A DNA stretch of 64,000 bases from Corynebacterium sp. BD556 (GTDB taxonomy: Bacteria; Actinomycetota; Actinomycetes; Mycobacteriales; Mycobacteriaceae): NCBI RefSeq assembly GCF_038452275.1, contig NZ_CP141643.1:806001-870000 (forward strand), given 5' to 3'. A program made the translations under genes and the position numbers. This document shows positions 20,527-32,293 of the stretch, piece after piece. The notes beneath the pieces were generated by a model that had not been told where the DNA came from, ran no database searches, and saw only the letters and a program-made list of their open reading frames with translations. Position 1 is the stretch's first letter; every line of letters starts with the position of its first letter.

Positions 20527-20850
20527 TTAGTCCTCGTTGAAACCGAAGCGCTCCAGCAAGGCGCGGCGCTGACGCTCACCGAGGCCACGCAGACGGCGGG
20601 TCTGGGCGATCTCCAGCTCATCCATGATCTCGCGGGCCTTGACCTTGCCCACCTTCGGCATCGCTTCGAGGAGAGCGGAAACCTTGGTCTTGCCGATGAT
20701 CTCGTCGGACTCGGCCTTGTCGAGAACGTCCTTCAAGGTGGTGTCCCCACGCTTGAGGGAAGCCTTCAGCTCGGCACGCTGCTTGCGAGCCTCTGCTGCC
20801 TTTGCAAGTGCTTCCTTGCGTTGCTCATCGGTCAGCTGTGGAAGGGCCAC
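20527..20850 (-). CDS. mihF: Actinobacterial integration host factor (mIHF/sIHF)
   Basis: Nucleoid-associated DNA-binding protein of 107 residues. The N-terminal half is a charged helix ([20 protein letters not shown]). The C-terminal half carries the helix-two-turns-helix with [20 protein letters not shown] and [18 protein letters not shown], the family's DNA-binding region. Starts at GTG 20850 with a strong GGAGGA site. Essential in mycobacteria and a global organiser in Streptomyces. Preceded by a 232-bp region with nested inverted repeats. Confidence 0.96.
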   Translation of the reverse strand: MALPQLTDEQRKEALAKAAEARKQRAELKASLKRGDTTLKDVLDKAESDEIIGKTKVSALLEAMPKVGKVKAREIMDELEIAQTRRLRGLGERQRRALLERFGFNED

Positions 20851-20894
20851 GATTCCTCCATTGGGTAGTAGTTAAGTTCAGCGGCCAGAGACCC

Positions 20895-20969
20895 GGCCGG
20901 AGTTTTTGCAATTTGCACCGGGATTCACGCGGAGGTGAATCCCATTGTTGAAACTTGCCAACTCCGGCC
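20895..20969 (-). promoter_or_regulatory. Nested inverted-repeat element upstream of mihF
   Basis: Within the 232-bp pyrF-mihF gap (20851-21082), a perfect 10-bp inverted repeat (GGCCGGAGTT / AACTCCGGCC, 20960-20969 and 20895-20904) encloses a perfect 9-bp hairpin (20920-20928 / 20935-20943, stem GGGATTCAC, six-base loop). Neither is followed by a U-tract. The loop CTCCGC could pair with the mihF GGAGGA site. A candidate -10, TACACT preceded by TGC, at 20971-20976 would put the start point inside the outer arm, so the outer repeat might act as DNA instead. Confidence 0.5.
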
Positions 20970-21082
20970 AAGTGTAGCACTGGACAGTTGTAGTTAGGGT
21001 ACTCCGGTGCCGTGTTTGAGCACGTCACCGCGTTGCCGCCAATAAATTACCAGGGGTTTTATCTCTACCCCAACATTGCCAG

Positions 21083-21889
21083 CTACTTTAGGCGTTTCCC
21101 CAGTTCAAACGCGCATTTTCGCAACTCGTTCACATCGGGTCCTGCGCTTAGTACACTCCGCGAAACATTGGGGAAAAACAGGTGCGCCCCATCCCCGGCG
21201 ATGGCAAGAACCCTTTCGAGCGTGCCACCTTGCGCGCCCACACCGGGCAGAAGAACGGGCCCGTTAAGGTGGTCGAGACGAGGAGGCTTAACAACGGTTG
21301 CGCCCACCACGACTCCCACAGCGCCGACATCTTCGCCGGTGTTGAACTTCGCGCACGCATCCACCATTTGCTGGGAAATACTCATGCCTTCGCACTCTTG
21401 GGCCTGGAAGCTTTGCGCCTCCGGGTTCGAATTCGCCGCCATGACAAACACGCCTTTGCCGGCGCGCTGCGCCATCTCAATGGCGGGCGCAAGGGAACCG
21501 ACACCGAGGAAAGGAGTTAAGGTTAACGCGTCCGCTTCCAAGGCGCCGCCAGGCTCCAACCAAGCTGAGGCGTAGCCTTGCATAGTAGAGCCGATGTCGC
21601 CTCGCTTCGCGTCGGCGACGACGATGCTACCGGCCTCGCGCAGGGCCTTGAGGGTTTGCTCCAACACTGCGAACCCAGCCGAGCCGAAACGCTCGTAGAA
21701 CGCGACCTGCGGTTTGATTAAGGCGACGTGTCCAGCGAAGGCCTCGACACAAATCTCAGAAAACTCGCGCAGCCCCTCAACAGTCTCACCAAGGCCCCAA
21801 GCGCTCAGAAGCGCCGAGTGCGGGTCGATGCCAACGCAAAGCCGGCCGTGGGCCCTGCCCGCCTCAACGAGGCGCTCACCGAATCCCAT
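21083..21889 (-). CDS. pyrF: Orotidine-5'-phosphate decarboxylase (type 2)
   Basis: Last step to UMP. The 268-residue length and the catalytic segment VADAKRGDIGSTMQGYA (about 92-108) place it in the longer type 2 subfamily found in mycobacteria and corynebacteria. LCVGIDPHSALL near residue 17 and the phosphate-binding VVGATVVKPPR region are present. Starts one base after the carB stop, last gene of the pyr operon. Confidence 0.97.
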   Translation of the reverse strand: MGFGERLVEAGRAHGRLCVGIDPHSALLSAWGLGETVEGLREFSEICVEAFAGHVALIKPQVAFYERFGSAGFAVLEQTLKALREAGSIVVADAKRGDIGSTMQGYASAWLEPGGALEADALTLTPFLGVGSLAPAIEMAQRAGKGVFVMAANSNPEAQSFQAQECEGMSISQQMVDACAKFNTGEDVGAVGVVVGATVVKPPRLDHLNGPVLLPGVGAQGGTLERVLAIAGDGAHLFFPNVSRSVLSAGPDVNELRKCAFELGKRLK

Positions 21890-25228
<3,339 letters not shown>

Positions 25229-25249
25229 GGGGTGTCTCGTCTTTCCTGG

Positions 25250-26395
25250 CTACTTCTTGTTCGGGCTGTGGTTGTCCATCAGGTCGATGAACTGGTCGAA
25301 AAGCGGGTTTGCGTCGTGGGGCCCAGCCGCGGACTCGGGGTGGTACTGCACCGAGTAGGCCATGCCATTTTCCAAAGCGACGCCCTCGACGACGTCGTCA
25401 TTGAGGCAGGTGTGGGTGACTAGGGCGGGGCCGAAGTCGGTGTCGAAGCGCTCATTCGCCTTAGCACGCAGAGCGAAACCGTGGTTTTGGCTAGTGATGT
25501 CGATCTTTCCGGTGAGGTGATTTTTCACCGGCACGTTCACGCCGCGGTGGCCGAACTTCAATTTATAAGTCTGCATGCCGAAAGCACGACCGAGGATTTG
25601 GTTGCCGAAGCAGATCCCGAACAACGGCACTTTCGCGGCGATGATCTGGCGGGTAATGGCAACCATCTCATCGGCGGTGGCGGGATCGCCCGGCCCGTTG
25701 GAGATAAACACACCATCGGGGTTGTATGCTGCGATTTTCTCGAAGGCGGTGTTGGCGGGCACGACGATGGTTTCGATGCCGCGGCGGGCGAAATGCTTCG
25801 GTGTGGCGGTTTTGATGCCCATGTCGTAGGCAACAACGGTGTACTTCTTTTCACCCACGGCCTCGATAATGTAAGGCTCGAGGGTGCTGACCTCGGCGGC
25901 GAGATTGGCGCCGGCCATGGATTGTTGCTCGTTGACTTTGGCAACAAGCTTGTCGACGTCTCCCCGTGCCGCATCGCCGGTGAAGATACCCGCTGGGATC
26001 GAGCCGTGGTTGCGTAAATGACGCACAACACTGCGGGTGTCAACCCCGAGGATGCCGGTGATGTCCTGGGTTTTCATCTCATCTTCCAGGCTGCGCTTGG
26101 CTCGCCAGTTGGAGACCCGTTTGGACAGGTCGCGAATGACAAGGCCGGCGACCCAGATGCGGTTGTCGTGGGATTCGTTGTCCTCGTCGTTCCAGCCGGT
26201 GTTGCCGATCTGCGGTGCGGTCATCACCACGATCTGCCGGTGGTAGGAGGGGTCGGTCATTGTTTCTTGGTATCCCGTCATGGCGGTGGTGAAGACTGCC
26301 TCACCGAAAACCTCACCCTGCGCGCCGAAGGAGTAGCCGGGAAAGACTTTGCCGTCGCCAAAGACGAGGACGGCGGGAATCTTGGTGTTGCTCAC
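25250..26395 (-). CDS. carA: Carbamoyl-phosphate synthase small subunit (glutamine amidotransferase)
   Basis: Hydrolyses glutamine and passes ammonia to CarB. 381 residues: an N-terminal CPSase small-chain domain (VLVFGDGKVFPGYSFGA... TGYQETMTDPSY) and a class I amidotransferase domain from about residue 190, with nucleophile Cys in FGICFGNQILG and the His-Glu pair in QYHPESAAGPHD. GTG start at 26395. Between pyrC, 15 bp upstream, and carB. Confidence 0.98.
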   Translation of the reverse strand: MSNTKIPAVLVFGDGKVFPGYSFGAQGEVFGEAVFTTAMTGYQETMTDPSYHRQIVVMTAPQIGNTGWNDEDNESHDNRIWVAGLVIRDLSKRVSNWRAKRSLEDEMKTQDITGILGVDTRSVVRHLRNHGSIPAGIFTGDAARGDVDKLVAKVNEQQSMAGANLAAEVSTLEPYIIEAVGEKKYTVVAYDMGIKTATPKHFARRGIETIVVPANTAFEKIAAYNPDGVFISNGPGDPATADEMVAITRQIIAAKVPLFGICFGNQILGRAFGMQTYKLKFGHRGVNVPVKNHLTGKIDITSQNHGFALRAKANERFDTDFGPALVTHTCLNDDVVEGVALENGMAYSVQYHPESAAGPHDANPLFDQFIDLMDNHSPNKK

Positions 26396-26410
26396 TATCG
26401 AGGTCCTTAC

Positions 26411-27703
26411 TTAATACTTAATTGTGGTGTGGGTGATGTTTCCGCGCAGCATGGTCAGCACCACGCGGGCAGAAAATTTCATGCCTTCGTAGGGAGTGTT
26501 CGACGCCTTGGACGCCATGTCCGCACCGGCGGCAATCCAGGTAGAGTCCGGGTTGATCAGCGTCAGATTGGCAGGTTCGCCCTCCCGGATGGGTCGGCCC
26601 TGGTCAGCCAGGTGCAGGATCTCCGCTGGGCGCTCGCTCATAACCTTTGCCACGAAACGCCAGTCGGCCAGCCCACTTTCGACAAAGATGCGGGAAATGA
26701 TAGCCAGGGAAGTCTCAAGGCCAAGCATGCCAGGTTTGGCGTGCTCAAACTCCACGCACTTGTCCTCGGAGCCGTGCGGGGCGTGATCGGTGGCAACGAC
26801 GTCGATGGTGCCGTCGAGAAGCGCATCGCGCAAAGCTGCGGCATCGCGCGCCTCCCGAAGCGGCGGGTTGACGCGGTAGGTGCCGTCGAAGGTTTCCAAC
26901 ATTTCATCGGTGAGGATCAAGTGGTGCGGGGTGACTTCGGCGGTGACCTCGATGCCTTGGGCCTTTGCCCACTTAAGCAGTTCGACGGTGCCCTGGGTTG
27001 AGGCATGGCAGATGTGCAAACGCCCACCGTAGTCGCGGGTCATGATGATGTCGCGGGCCACGATCGACTCCTCTGCCACGCGCGGCCAGCCGCGCAGCCC
27101 GAGACGGGAAGCTACCTCACCTTCGTGGGCGCAGGCTCCCTCGGTCATGCGGTGATCTTCGGCATGTTGGGCAAGCATCACGTCGTAGGCTTTCGCGTAC
27201 TCAATGGCACGGCGCATTAGCTGCGGGTCGTTGACGCACTTGCCGTCATCAGAAAACATGCGCACGTGCGAAGCGCTCATCAAGCCGATCTCGGTAAGTG
27301 AGGTGCCTTGAAGTCCCTGAGTAATTGAACCGACCGGGTAGACGTCGCACTTGCCGTAAGCCTGGCCCTTTTCCCAGACCGCTTCGGCCAAAAAAGGTTG
27401 GTCAATGACGGGGCTGGTGTTGGCCATGGTAAACACCGCGGTGAAACCTCCACGGGCGGCAGCTTCGGAGCCCGAGGCGATAGTCTCGGTGTCCTCACGG
27501 CCGGGCTCACGCAGGTGAACGTGAACATCCACGAAACCGGGCAGCAGCACGCAGCCGCCTGCGTCGATGGTTGCGTCGACGTGTTGCGAATCTATCTCCG
27601 CGGAAAGGTTGTGACCGATCCGCGAAATCACGCCCTCTTCGACCAAAACATCAACCTGGTCTTCGCCATAAGGGCGGACGTTAGTGAGAAGCGTTGCCGC
27701 CAT
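26411..27703 (-). CDS. pyrC: Dihydroorotase (class I)
   Basis: Cyclises carbamoyl-aspartate to dihydroorotate. 430 residues, amidohydrolase fold. Zinc-binding HVHLREPG (about 60-67) and the substrate segment TVMANTSPV-like [10 protein letters not shown] (about 92-101) are present, as is the catalytic ATDHAPH motif near residue 305. The large class I form is usual in Gram-positive bacteria. Its start abuts the pyrB stop (27704). Confidence 0.97.
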   Translation of the reverse strand: MAATLLTNVRPYGEDQVDVLVEEGVISRIGHNLSAEIDSQHVDATIDAGGCVLLPGFVDVHVHLREPGREDTETIASGSEAAARGGFTAVFTMANTSPVIDQPFLAEAVWEKGQAYGKCDVYPVGSITQGLQGTSLTEIGLMSASHVRMFSDDGKCVNDPQLMRRAIEYAKAYDVMLAQHAEDHRMTEGACAHEGEVASRLGLRGWPRVAEESIVARDIIMTRDYGGRLHICHASTQGTVELLKWAKAQGIEVTAEVTPHHLILTDEMLETFDGTYRVNPPLREARDAAALRDALLDGTIDVVATDHAPHGSEDKCVEFEHAKPGMLGLETSLAIISRIFVESGLADWRFVAKVMSERPAEILHLADQGRPIREGEPANLTLINPDSTWIAAGADMASKASNTPYEGMKFSARVVLTMLRGNITHTTIKY

Positions 27704-28624
27704 TTACTTTTCCTCTCCTGCCAGAAGGGTGAACAAAACCGCCATGCGCGTATATACACCGTTGGACACCTGCTCCAGCACAACGGAATTGGCTACATCG
27801 GCGACGTCAAAGTTGATTTCCATGCCGCGCAGCATGGGTCCGGGGTGCATGATGACGGCGTTGTCTTTAAGAGCCGCAGCGCGCTGCTTGCTCAGACCGA
27901 ACAAGGTGGCGTATTCGCGGTGCGAGGGAAAGAAACCGCCGTTCATGCGCTCTGCTTGCACGCGCAGCATCATGACCACGTCCGCATCACCAAGCTCTGC
28001 ATCAAAATTGCTGGTGTGGCGCGCCGGCCAGTGCTCCACGCCCCGCGGCAGCAAAGTAGGTGGGGCCACCAAAACAACGTCGGCTCCGAGGGCGTGGAGG
28101 AGGTCGACGTTGGAGCGGGCCACACGCGAGTGCAAAACATCGCCGACGATAAGTACCTTGCGGCCCGCAATATCGCCGATGTGTTGGCGCATCGTGAGGG
28201 CGTCGAGAAGCGCCTGCGTCGGGTGCTGATGCTGCCCATCGCCCGCGTTGATGATGGAGGTCCCCGGCAGCCACGTGGTCAAAAGCTTCGCCGCGCCCGA
28301 TGAGGGGTGGCGCATGACCACAGCGTCCGCGCCGATCGCTTCGAGGGTCGCGGCCGTGTCCTTGAGCGATTCACCTTTCTTGACCGATGACGACGAGGCG
28401 GAAATGTTGATCACATCCGCGCTCATCCACTTACCTGCAGTTTCAAAAGAGGCGCGGGTGCGGGTGGAGTTTTCATAAAACAAGGTAAAGATGGTGCGTC
28501 CGCGTAGCGTGGGCAGCTTCTTAATTTCACGGCCCTCAAGGGCTTCGCGGAAACGCTCAGCCTCGTCGAGAATCCCCTCAATGTCCGCGCGAGTGAGATC
28601 CTTGATATCGATGAGGTTTTTCAT
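27704..28624 (-). CDS. pyrB: Aspartate carbamoyltransferase catalytic subunit
   Basis: Transfers carbamoyl phosphate to aspartate, the committed pyrimidine step. 306 residues with the carbamoyl-phosphate loop [12 protein letters not shown] (about 49-60), the [12 protein letters not shown] loop that includes the active-site Lys contributed across subunits, and [11 protein letters not shown] near 132. No regulatory pyrI gene is adjacent, as in other PyrR-controlled operons. Start abuts the pyrR stop. Confidence 0.98.
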   Translation of the reverse strand: MKNLIDIKDLTRADIEGILDEAERFREALEGREIKKLPTLRGRTIFTLFYENSTRTRASFETAGKWMSADVINISASSSSVKKGESLKDTAATLEAIGADAVVMRHPSSGAAKLLTTWLPGTSIINAGDGQHQHPTQALLDALTMRQHIGDIAGRKVLIVGDVLHSRVARSNVDLLHALGADVVLVAPPTLLPRGVEHWPARHTSNFDAELGDADVVMMLRVQAERMNGGFFPSHREYATLFGLSKQRAAALKDNAVIMHPGPMLRGMEINFDVADVANSVVLEQVSNGVYTRMAVLFTLLAGEEK

Positions 28625-29188
28625 CTACTCCACCTCCCTGGTCAGGGTCGCTGCGTCCCGCTCGTCGAGCGGGCTGAGGGTAACGTTGACGTCCTCGCCT
28701 TTCGACGTCGGAATGTTTTTGCCCACATAATCCGCCCGAATCGGCAGTTCACGGTGGCCCCGGTCAATGAGCACCGCCAGTTGGATTGCGCGGGGGCGGC
28801 CGATATCGCGCAAAGAATCCAAAGCGGCACGAATGGTGCGGCCAGAAAACAACACATCGTCGACGAGGATGACGATCGCATCGTCGACGCTTTCCGGGAT
28901 ATGGGTGGGGCGCAGCGCGCGGTGCGGCTTATCGCGCAAATCGTCGCGATACAGCGTGATATCGAGGCTGCCGACAGGTACCTCCACCCCGGAAAACTCG
29001 GAAATGGCGGCGGCAATACGCTGAGCCAGCGGAACCCCGCCGGAGGGAACACCAAGCAAAATCACCCGCGGGGCCGCCGGTGAATCCAACGCAGTCTTCT
29101 CAATGATCTGATGCGCGATGCGTGCGACAGTTCGCCCGACGTCTTGGGCTGTTAAAAGCTCAACCGTCGCGCGTATCTCCTCACTCAT
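28625..29188 (-). CDS. pyrR: PyrR: pyrimidine operon RNA-binding regulator / uracil phosphoribosyltransferase
   Basis: First gene of pyrR-pyrB-pyrC-carA-carB-pyrF. The 187-residue protein has the phosphoribosyltransferase fold, with the PRPP loop [18 protein letters not shown] (about 103-120) and [14 protein letters not shown] near the N-terminus. In Bacillus and mycobacteria PyrR binds a hairpin in pyr mRNA when UMP is high. The ATG is preceded by a full AAGGAGGTT ribosome binding site directly joined to such a hairpin (29202-29217). Confidence 0.97.
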   Translation of the reverse strand: MSEEIRATVELLTAQDVGRTVARIAHQIIEKTALDSPAAPRVILLGVPSGGVPLAQRIAAAISEFSGVEVPVGSLDITLYRDDLRDKPHRALRPTHIPESVDDAIVILVDDVLFSGRTIRAALDSLRDIGRPRAIQLAVLIDRGHRELPIRADYVGKNIPTSKGEDVNVTLSPLDERDAATLTREVE

Positions 29189-29190
29189 CG

Positions 29191-29217
29191 AACCTCCTTC
29201 CCCGCCTCTCTGTGCGG
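29191..29217 (-). promoter_or_regulatory. PyrR-binding hairpin fused to the pyrR ribosome binding site
   Basis: On the pyrR strand the leader contains CCGCA-CAGAGA-GGCGG (29217 to 29202): arms of five with four pairs and one A-G mismatch closing a hexaloop CAGAGA. This fits the CNGNGA loop of Bacillus pyr anti-antiterminators, which read CAGTC-CAGAGA-GGCTG. It is followed at once by GGAAGGAGGTT, so the purine-rich side that PyrR contacts runs into the Shine-Dalgarno sequence (29191-29199). No terminator hairpin with a U-tract is seen, so PyrR-UMP probably blocks translation initiation, as shown for Mycobacterium smegmatis. Confidence 0.8.
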
Positions 29218-29285
29218 AATTTAAAGGATGTCTAGTGTTGGGACAATTACCGAGACTAGCACCTCAACGAGATAGGGATGAGCCC

Positions 29286-30590
29286 ATGGGAATTACCTCC
29301 ACACACACCGTGCCTGCACCACTAGCCGAAACTTGGCAATGGCACACCCGACCTGGGGCGGTAGTGCGTCTCACCCCAAACTTTTTGCCGATGAAAGTCG
29401 CCGCACAAGCAGCGTCCCTGGACCAGGGCGTTACCGTCTTTTCCCTTCCTGCCGGCCAAAAATGGGTAGCAAAACACCAGCTCGCCGGCTACGTCGAGGG
29501 ACGTCAATTCACTGATGAGGTGATTAACCAGCCCTTCGCCGCAGCCACAAGGTGGCGTCACACTCACCGCTTCGAGGCAAAAGGTCAGGACACGGTGATC
29601 CGCGACACTATCGACGCCCGTGTGCCGCGCAAAGTCTTAATTCCGGCGCTAACCTACCGGCAAAATCAGCTGAAACAGGACCTTGCTTTCCTTGCGACGC
29701 TGCCACGCACCTCACCTTTGACCATTGCGGTGACCGGATCGCACGGCATGGTCGGCACCGCGTTATGCGCTCAACTCGGCACGGCGGGACACACCGTGGT
29801 GCGACTTGTGCGAGGTGATGCGGGCCCGGGCGAAAGACAGTGGGATCCACATAACCCCGCCCCCGACCTGTTAGAAGGAGTTGACGCTGTTGCCCACCTG
29901 GCGGGCGAACCGATCTTCGGGCGCTTTAGCGCGGACAAGAAGCAAAAAATCCGCGACTCGCGCGTCGAACCTACCCGCAAGTTGGCCCATTTAGCCCAAC
30001 GATGCGGAGTAGGCACCTTCGTTTCTGCCTCCGCCGTCGGCTACTACGGAACCGATGCCGGCGGCCGCGCCCACCTGGAAAACGACGGCGCAGGCACAGG
30101 CTTTCTCGCCGAAGTGTGTGCCGACTGGGAGGAGGCGGCCCACGTCGAAGGGATGCGGGTGGTCACCATCCGCACCGGGCTTGCCCTGTCCGGCGCTGGC
30201 GGGTTGCTTCCCGTCCTGCGTGCCTCAGTTTCCGCAGGTTTAGGCGCGCGCTTCGGTGAGGGCAACTTTTGGATGTCGTGGATCGCGGTCGATGACTTGA
30301 CCGACATTTACACACGAGCGCTACTCGACACCACCCTCAACGGCCCCGTCAACGCCACTGCCCCCAACCCGGTGACCAACGCCGAAATGTCGCGGACATT
30401 AGCGAGGGTTTTGCGCCGCCCGGCGCCTTTCCCCATCCCCCCGTTCGGCCCGAAATTGTTGCTGGGTGCAGAAGGGGCACGCGAATTGGCGCTGGCGGAC
30501 CAGAAAGTTGCGCCGGGAAAGATCACGCATTTTCGCTACCCCACGCTTGAGTCGGCCTTGGCCCATGAGCTTGGTTTGGAAGGCCGGTAG
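29286..30590 (+). CDS. TIGR01777-family NAD(P)-dependent epimerase with N-terminal SRPBCC-like domain
   Basis: Start at ATG 29286 (MGITSTHTVPAP), 434 residues. Residues 1-130 resemble the SRPBCC/polyketide-cyclase-like domain often fused to this family in actinobacteria. From about residue 140 there is a Rossmann NAD(P)-binding domain (VTGSHGMVGTALCAQL, the GxxGxxG motif), followed by GVDAVAHLAGEPI and ASAVGYYG with the SDR Tyr. The C-terminal DUF1731 tail is present (RRPAPFPIPPF...). The substrate is unknown. It is divergent from pyrR. Confidence 0.88.
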   Translation: MGITSTHTVPAPLAETWQWHTRPGAVVRLTPNFLPMKVAAQAASLDQGVTVFSLPAGQKWVAKHQLAGYVEGRQFTDEVINQPFAAATRWRHTHRFEAKGQDTVIRDTIDARVPRKVLIPALTYRQNQLKQDLAFLATLPRTSPLTIAVTGSHGMVGTALCAQLGTAGHTVVRLVRGDAGPGERQWDPHNPAPDLLEGVDAVAHLAGEPIFGRFSADKKQKIRDSRVEPTRKLAHLAQRCGVGTFVSASAVGYYGTDAGGRAHLENDGAGTGFLAEVCADWEEAAHVEGMRVVTIRTGLALSGAGGLLPVLRASVSAGLGARFGEGNFWMSWIAVDDLTDIYTRALLDTTLNGPVNATAPNPVTNAEMSRTLARVLRRPAPFPIPPFGPKLLLGAEGARELALADQKVAPGKITHFRYPTLESALAHELGLEGR

Positions 30591-30600
30591 AATCAGCCTG

Positions 30601-31071
30601 GTGAGTGAACATAACCAGCCGGAAGAAGAAAGCAACCAGGTTGCACCCGTCGACCTGGAGGCGGTGGCGGCGATCTTTGAGGCTGAAAACCTCGAATACC
30701 GCATTGAGGGCAGCTTGATTCGCAGCGGTTTCGTCAACGCCGCGATCATCCTCACCATCGACGAGAACTTACTTGTTTTCGAGGCCGCGTGGCGCGGCGA
30801 CTTCCCGCTCGACTTGGCCTCGCACGTACTTTTTGCCTGCAATGAGCACAACCAAACCCATTTCGCGCCGACCCTGCGGTTTTTCGAAAAGGGCCAGGAG
30901 CACCTAGCGGTCAGCGCAGTGCGCACCCTCGACATCACACACGGCGCCAGCTTCAACCAGTTGGGTTCCTTCCTTGTCAGCTCGATCGAGGCCACGCTTC
31001 AGGCCTTTGATTTCCTCGCCGCTTCGTTTCCCACCCTCGTCACCTGGGAGGAGCCACACAATGAGCACTAA
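30601..31071 (+). CDS. YbjN-domain protein, first of a tandem pair
   Basis: 156 residues from a GTG at 30601 (VSEHNQPEEE), 10 bp after the epimerase stop. After an acidic N-terminus it shows the YbjN/type III secretion chaperone-like fold pattern: two-layer alpha-beta with FEAENLEYRIEG and HVLFACNEHNQTHFAPTLRF. YbjN-type proteins are common as tandem pairs in actinobacteria; their role is unknown. It overlaps the next gene by 11 bases, so the two are probably co-translated. Confidence 0.75.
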   Translation: MSEHNQPEEESNQVAPVDLEAVAAIFEAENLEYRIEGSLIRSGFVNAAIILTIDENLLVFEAAWRGDFPLDLASHVLFACNEHNQTHFAPTLRFFEKGQEHLAVSAVRTLDITHGASFNQLGSFLVSSIEATLQAFDFLAASFPTLVTWEEPHNEH

Positions 31072-31510
31072 TTTCGTCTCACAGGTCACCATCGACCGTG
31101 TCATTGCCGCCATGTCCGAGCACGGCGTTGAGCTATCCGACGACCCTTCTGGCCGTGTCGCACGCTGCAATCTCAACGGTTTGCACGTGTTATTCGTCCT
31201 GCTGGACACAGTTTTGATTGTCCGCGCTGACACGCACACAGACATCGCCGGGGATACCCCAGACGCGACGTTGTACCTCAGCGCTAATCAAATTAACGCA
31301 TCCATGATTTCCGGTCGCGCCATCGTGGTCAATAAGACGAAAAACCTCGTGATTCGCACCGAATCAGAAGTCCTCGTCGCTGCCGGCCTGAGCGATAAGC
31401 AGCTTTCCCGAGCCTGCAAAAACGCCGTGGACGCAGTCATTCAGGCGCAGGACGCGATGAAGGCGCTGAGTGAATCCATGGCGACGCAGCGCGAGGCCGA
31501 CAAAGCCTAA
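31061..31510 (+). CDS. YbjN-domain protein, second of a tandem pair
   Basis: 149 residues from ATG 31061, which has a good GGGAGGAG site inside the end of the previous gene. It has the same predicted alpha-beta fold, seen in VTIDRVIAAMSEHGVELSDD and a middle segment VLFVLLDTVLIVRAD, then a helical C-terminus. The pair probably arose by duplication and diverged. The function is unknown; a chaperone or sensory role is only a guess. It ends in a hairpin shared with the convergent ABC gene. Confidence 0.75.
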   Translation: MSTNFVSQVTIDRVIAAMSEHGVELSDDPSGRVARCNLNGLHVLFVLLDTVLIVRADTHTDIAGDTPDATLYLSANQINASMISGRAIVVNKTKNLVIRTESEVLVAAGLSDKQLSRACKNAVDAVIQAQDAMKALSESMATQREADKA

Positions 31511-31525
31511 ACCCCCGTGGGTTTA
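31508..31525. terminator. Compact bidirectional hairpin spanning two convergent stop codons
   Basis: TAAACCC-CCGT-GGGTTTA is a perfect 7-bp inverted repeat with a four-base loop. Its left end is the TAA of the YbjN gene and its right end the TAA of the leftward ABC ATPase; the genes are only 12 bp apart. Two further GC pairs form beyond a C-A mismatch. There is little U-tract, so termination efficiency is uncertain. Confidence 0.55.
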
Positions 31526-32287
31526 AGCCCGCTTGAGTTCGTGGCTCAGCGCCTCAAGCTCCGCCCCGCCAGCCATATAGCTGGTTAGCTCGTCCAAAGT
31601 GATGTTGGAACGAAGTTCGTCGATCTCCTGCCTGCCCAGTTTCACAATGGTGAAGTGGTCCCCGACGAGGTAGGCGTGGTGCGGATTGTGCGTCACAAGC
31701 ACCACCGCCACCCCTGCGTCGCGGGCTTGTGCAATGAAACGCAGCACAACACCGGACTGCTTCACACCAAGCGCCGCGGTCGGCTCATCAAGCACGATGA
31801 CACGGGCGCCGAAAAACATGGCCCGCGCAATGGAAAGCACCTGCCGCTGACCTCCGGAAAGATCACCAGCGGCTACATTAACGTCCGGGATGTCAACGCC
31901 CATCTTTGAAAGCTCAGCCGCGCACACCTGACGCATCTCTGCTTCGCGCAGACTTCCGGCGAAACCAGTCAACTCCTGGCCAAGAAAGAAATTGCGCCAC
32001 ACACTCATATCGTCAATGACCGCCAAATCCTGGTGGACAGTGGCAATACCACGCTCAAGCGCCTCACGCGGTGAAGCGAAGGCGACGGGGGTGTCGTTGA
32101 CAAGCATCTCGCCGCTCGACGGCGGGTGCACCCCAGCCAAAATTTTAATCAAGGTTGACTTGCCGGCGCCGTTGTCGCCCAACACGCAGGTTACTTCACC
32201 TTCGCGAATCCTCAGGTTTATCCCGCGAAGCGCAGCAAAGCCCCCATAAGACTTGGAAATATCACGCAGCTCGATGATGGCAGACAC
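31523..32287 (-). CDS. CUT2-type sugar ABC transporter, ATP-binding protein (single domain)
   Basis: 254 residues. Walker A GDNGAGKST (about 37-45), Q-loop VHQDL, signature LSGGQRQVLSIARA (about 144-157), Walker B VIVLDEPTAALG and the switch His in VTHNPHH are all intact. Ribose-type (RbsA) ATPases are usually double; this one carries a single cassette, as in the FrcA fructose system, and must dimerise. Third gene after the binding protein and permease. The substrate cannot be told from sequence. Confidence 0.9.
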   Translation of the reverse strand: MSAIIELRDISKSYGGFAALRGINLRIREGEVTCVLGDNGAGKSTLIKILAGVHPPSSGEMLVNDTPVAFASPREALERGIATVHQDLAVIDDMSVWRNFFLGQELTGFAGSLREAEMRQVCAAELSKMGVDIPDVNVAAGDLSGGQRQVLSIARAMFFGARVIVLDEPTAALGVKQSGVVLRFIAQARDAGVAVVLVTHNPHHAYLVGDHFTIVKLGRQEIDELRSNITLDELTSYMAGGAELEALSHELKRA

Positions 32288-32293
32288 CGTGAC

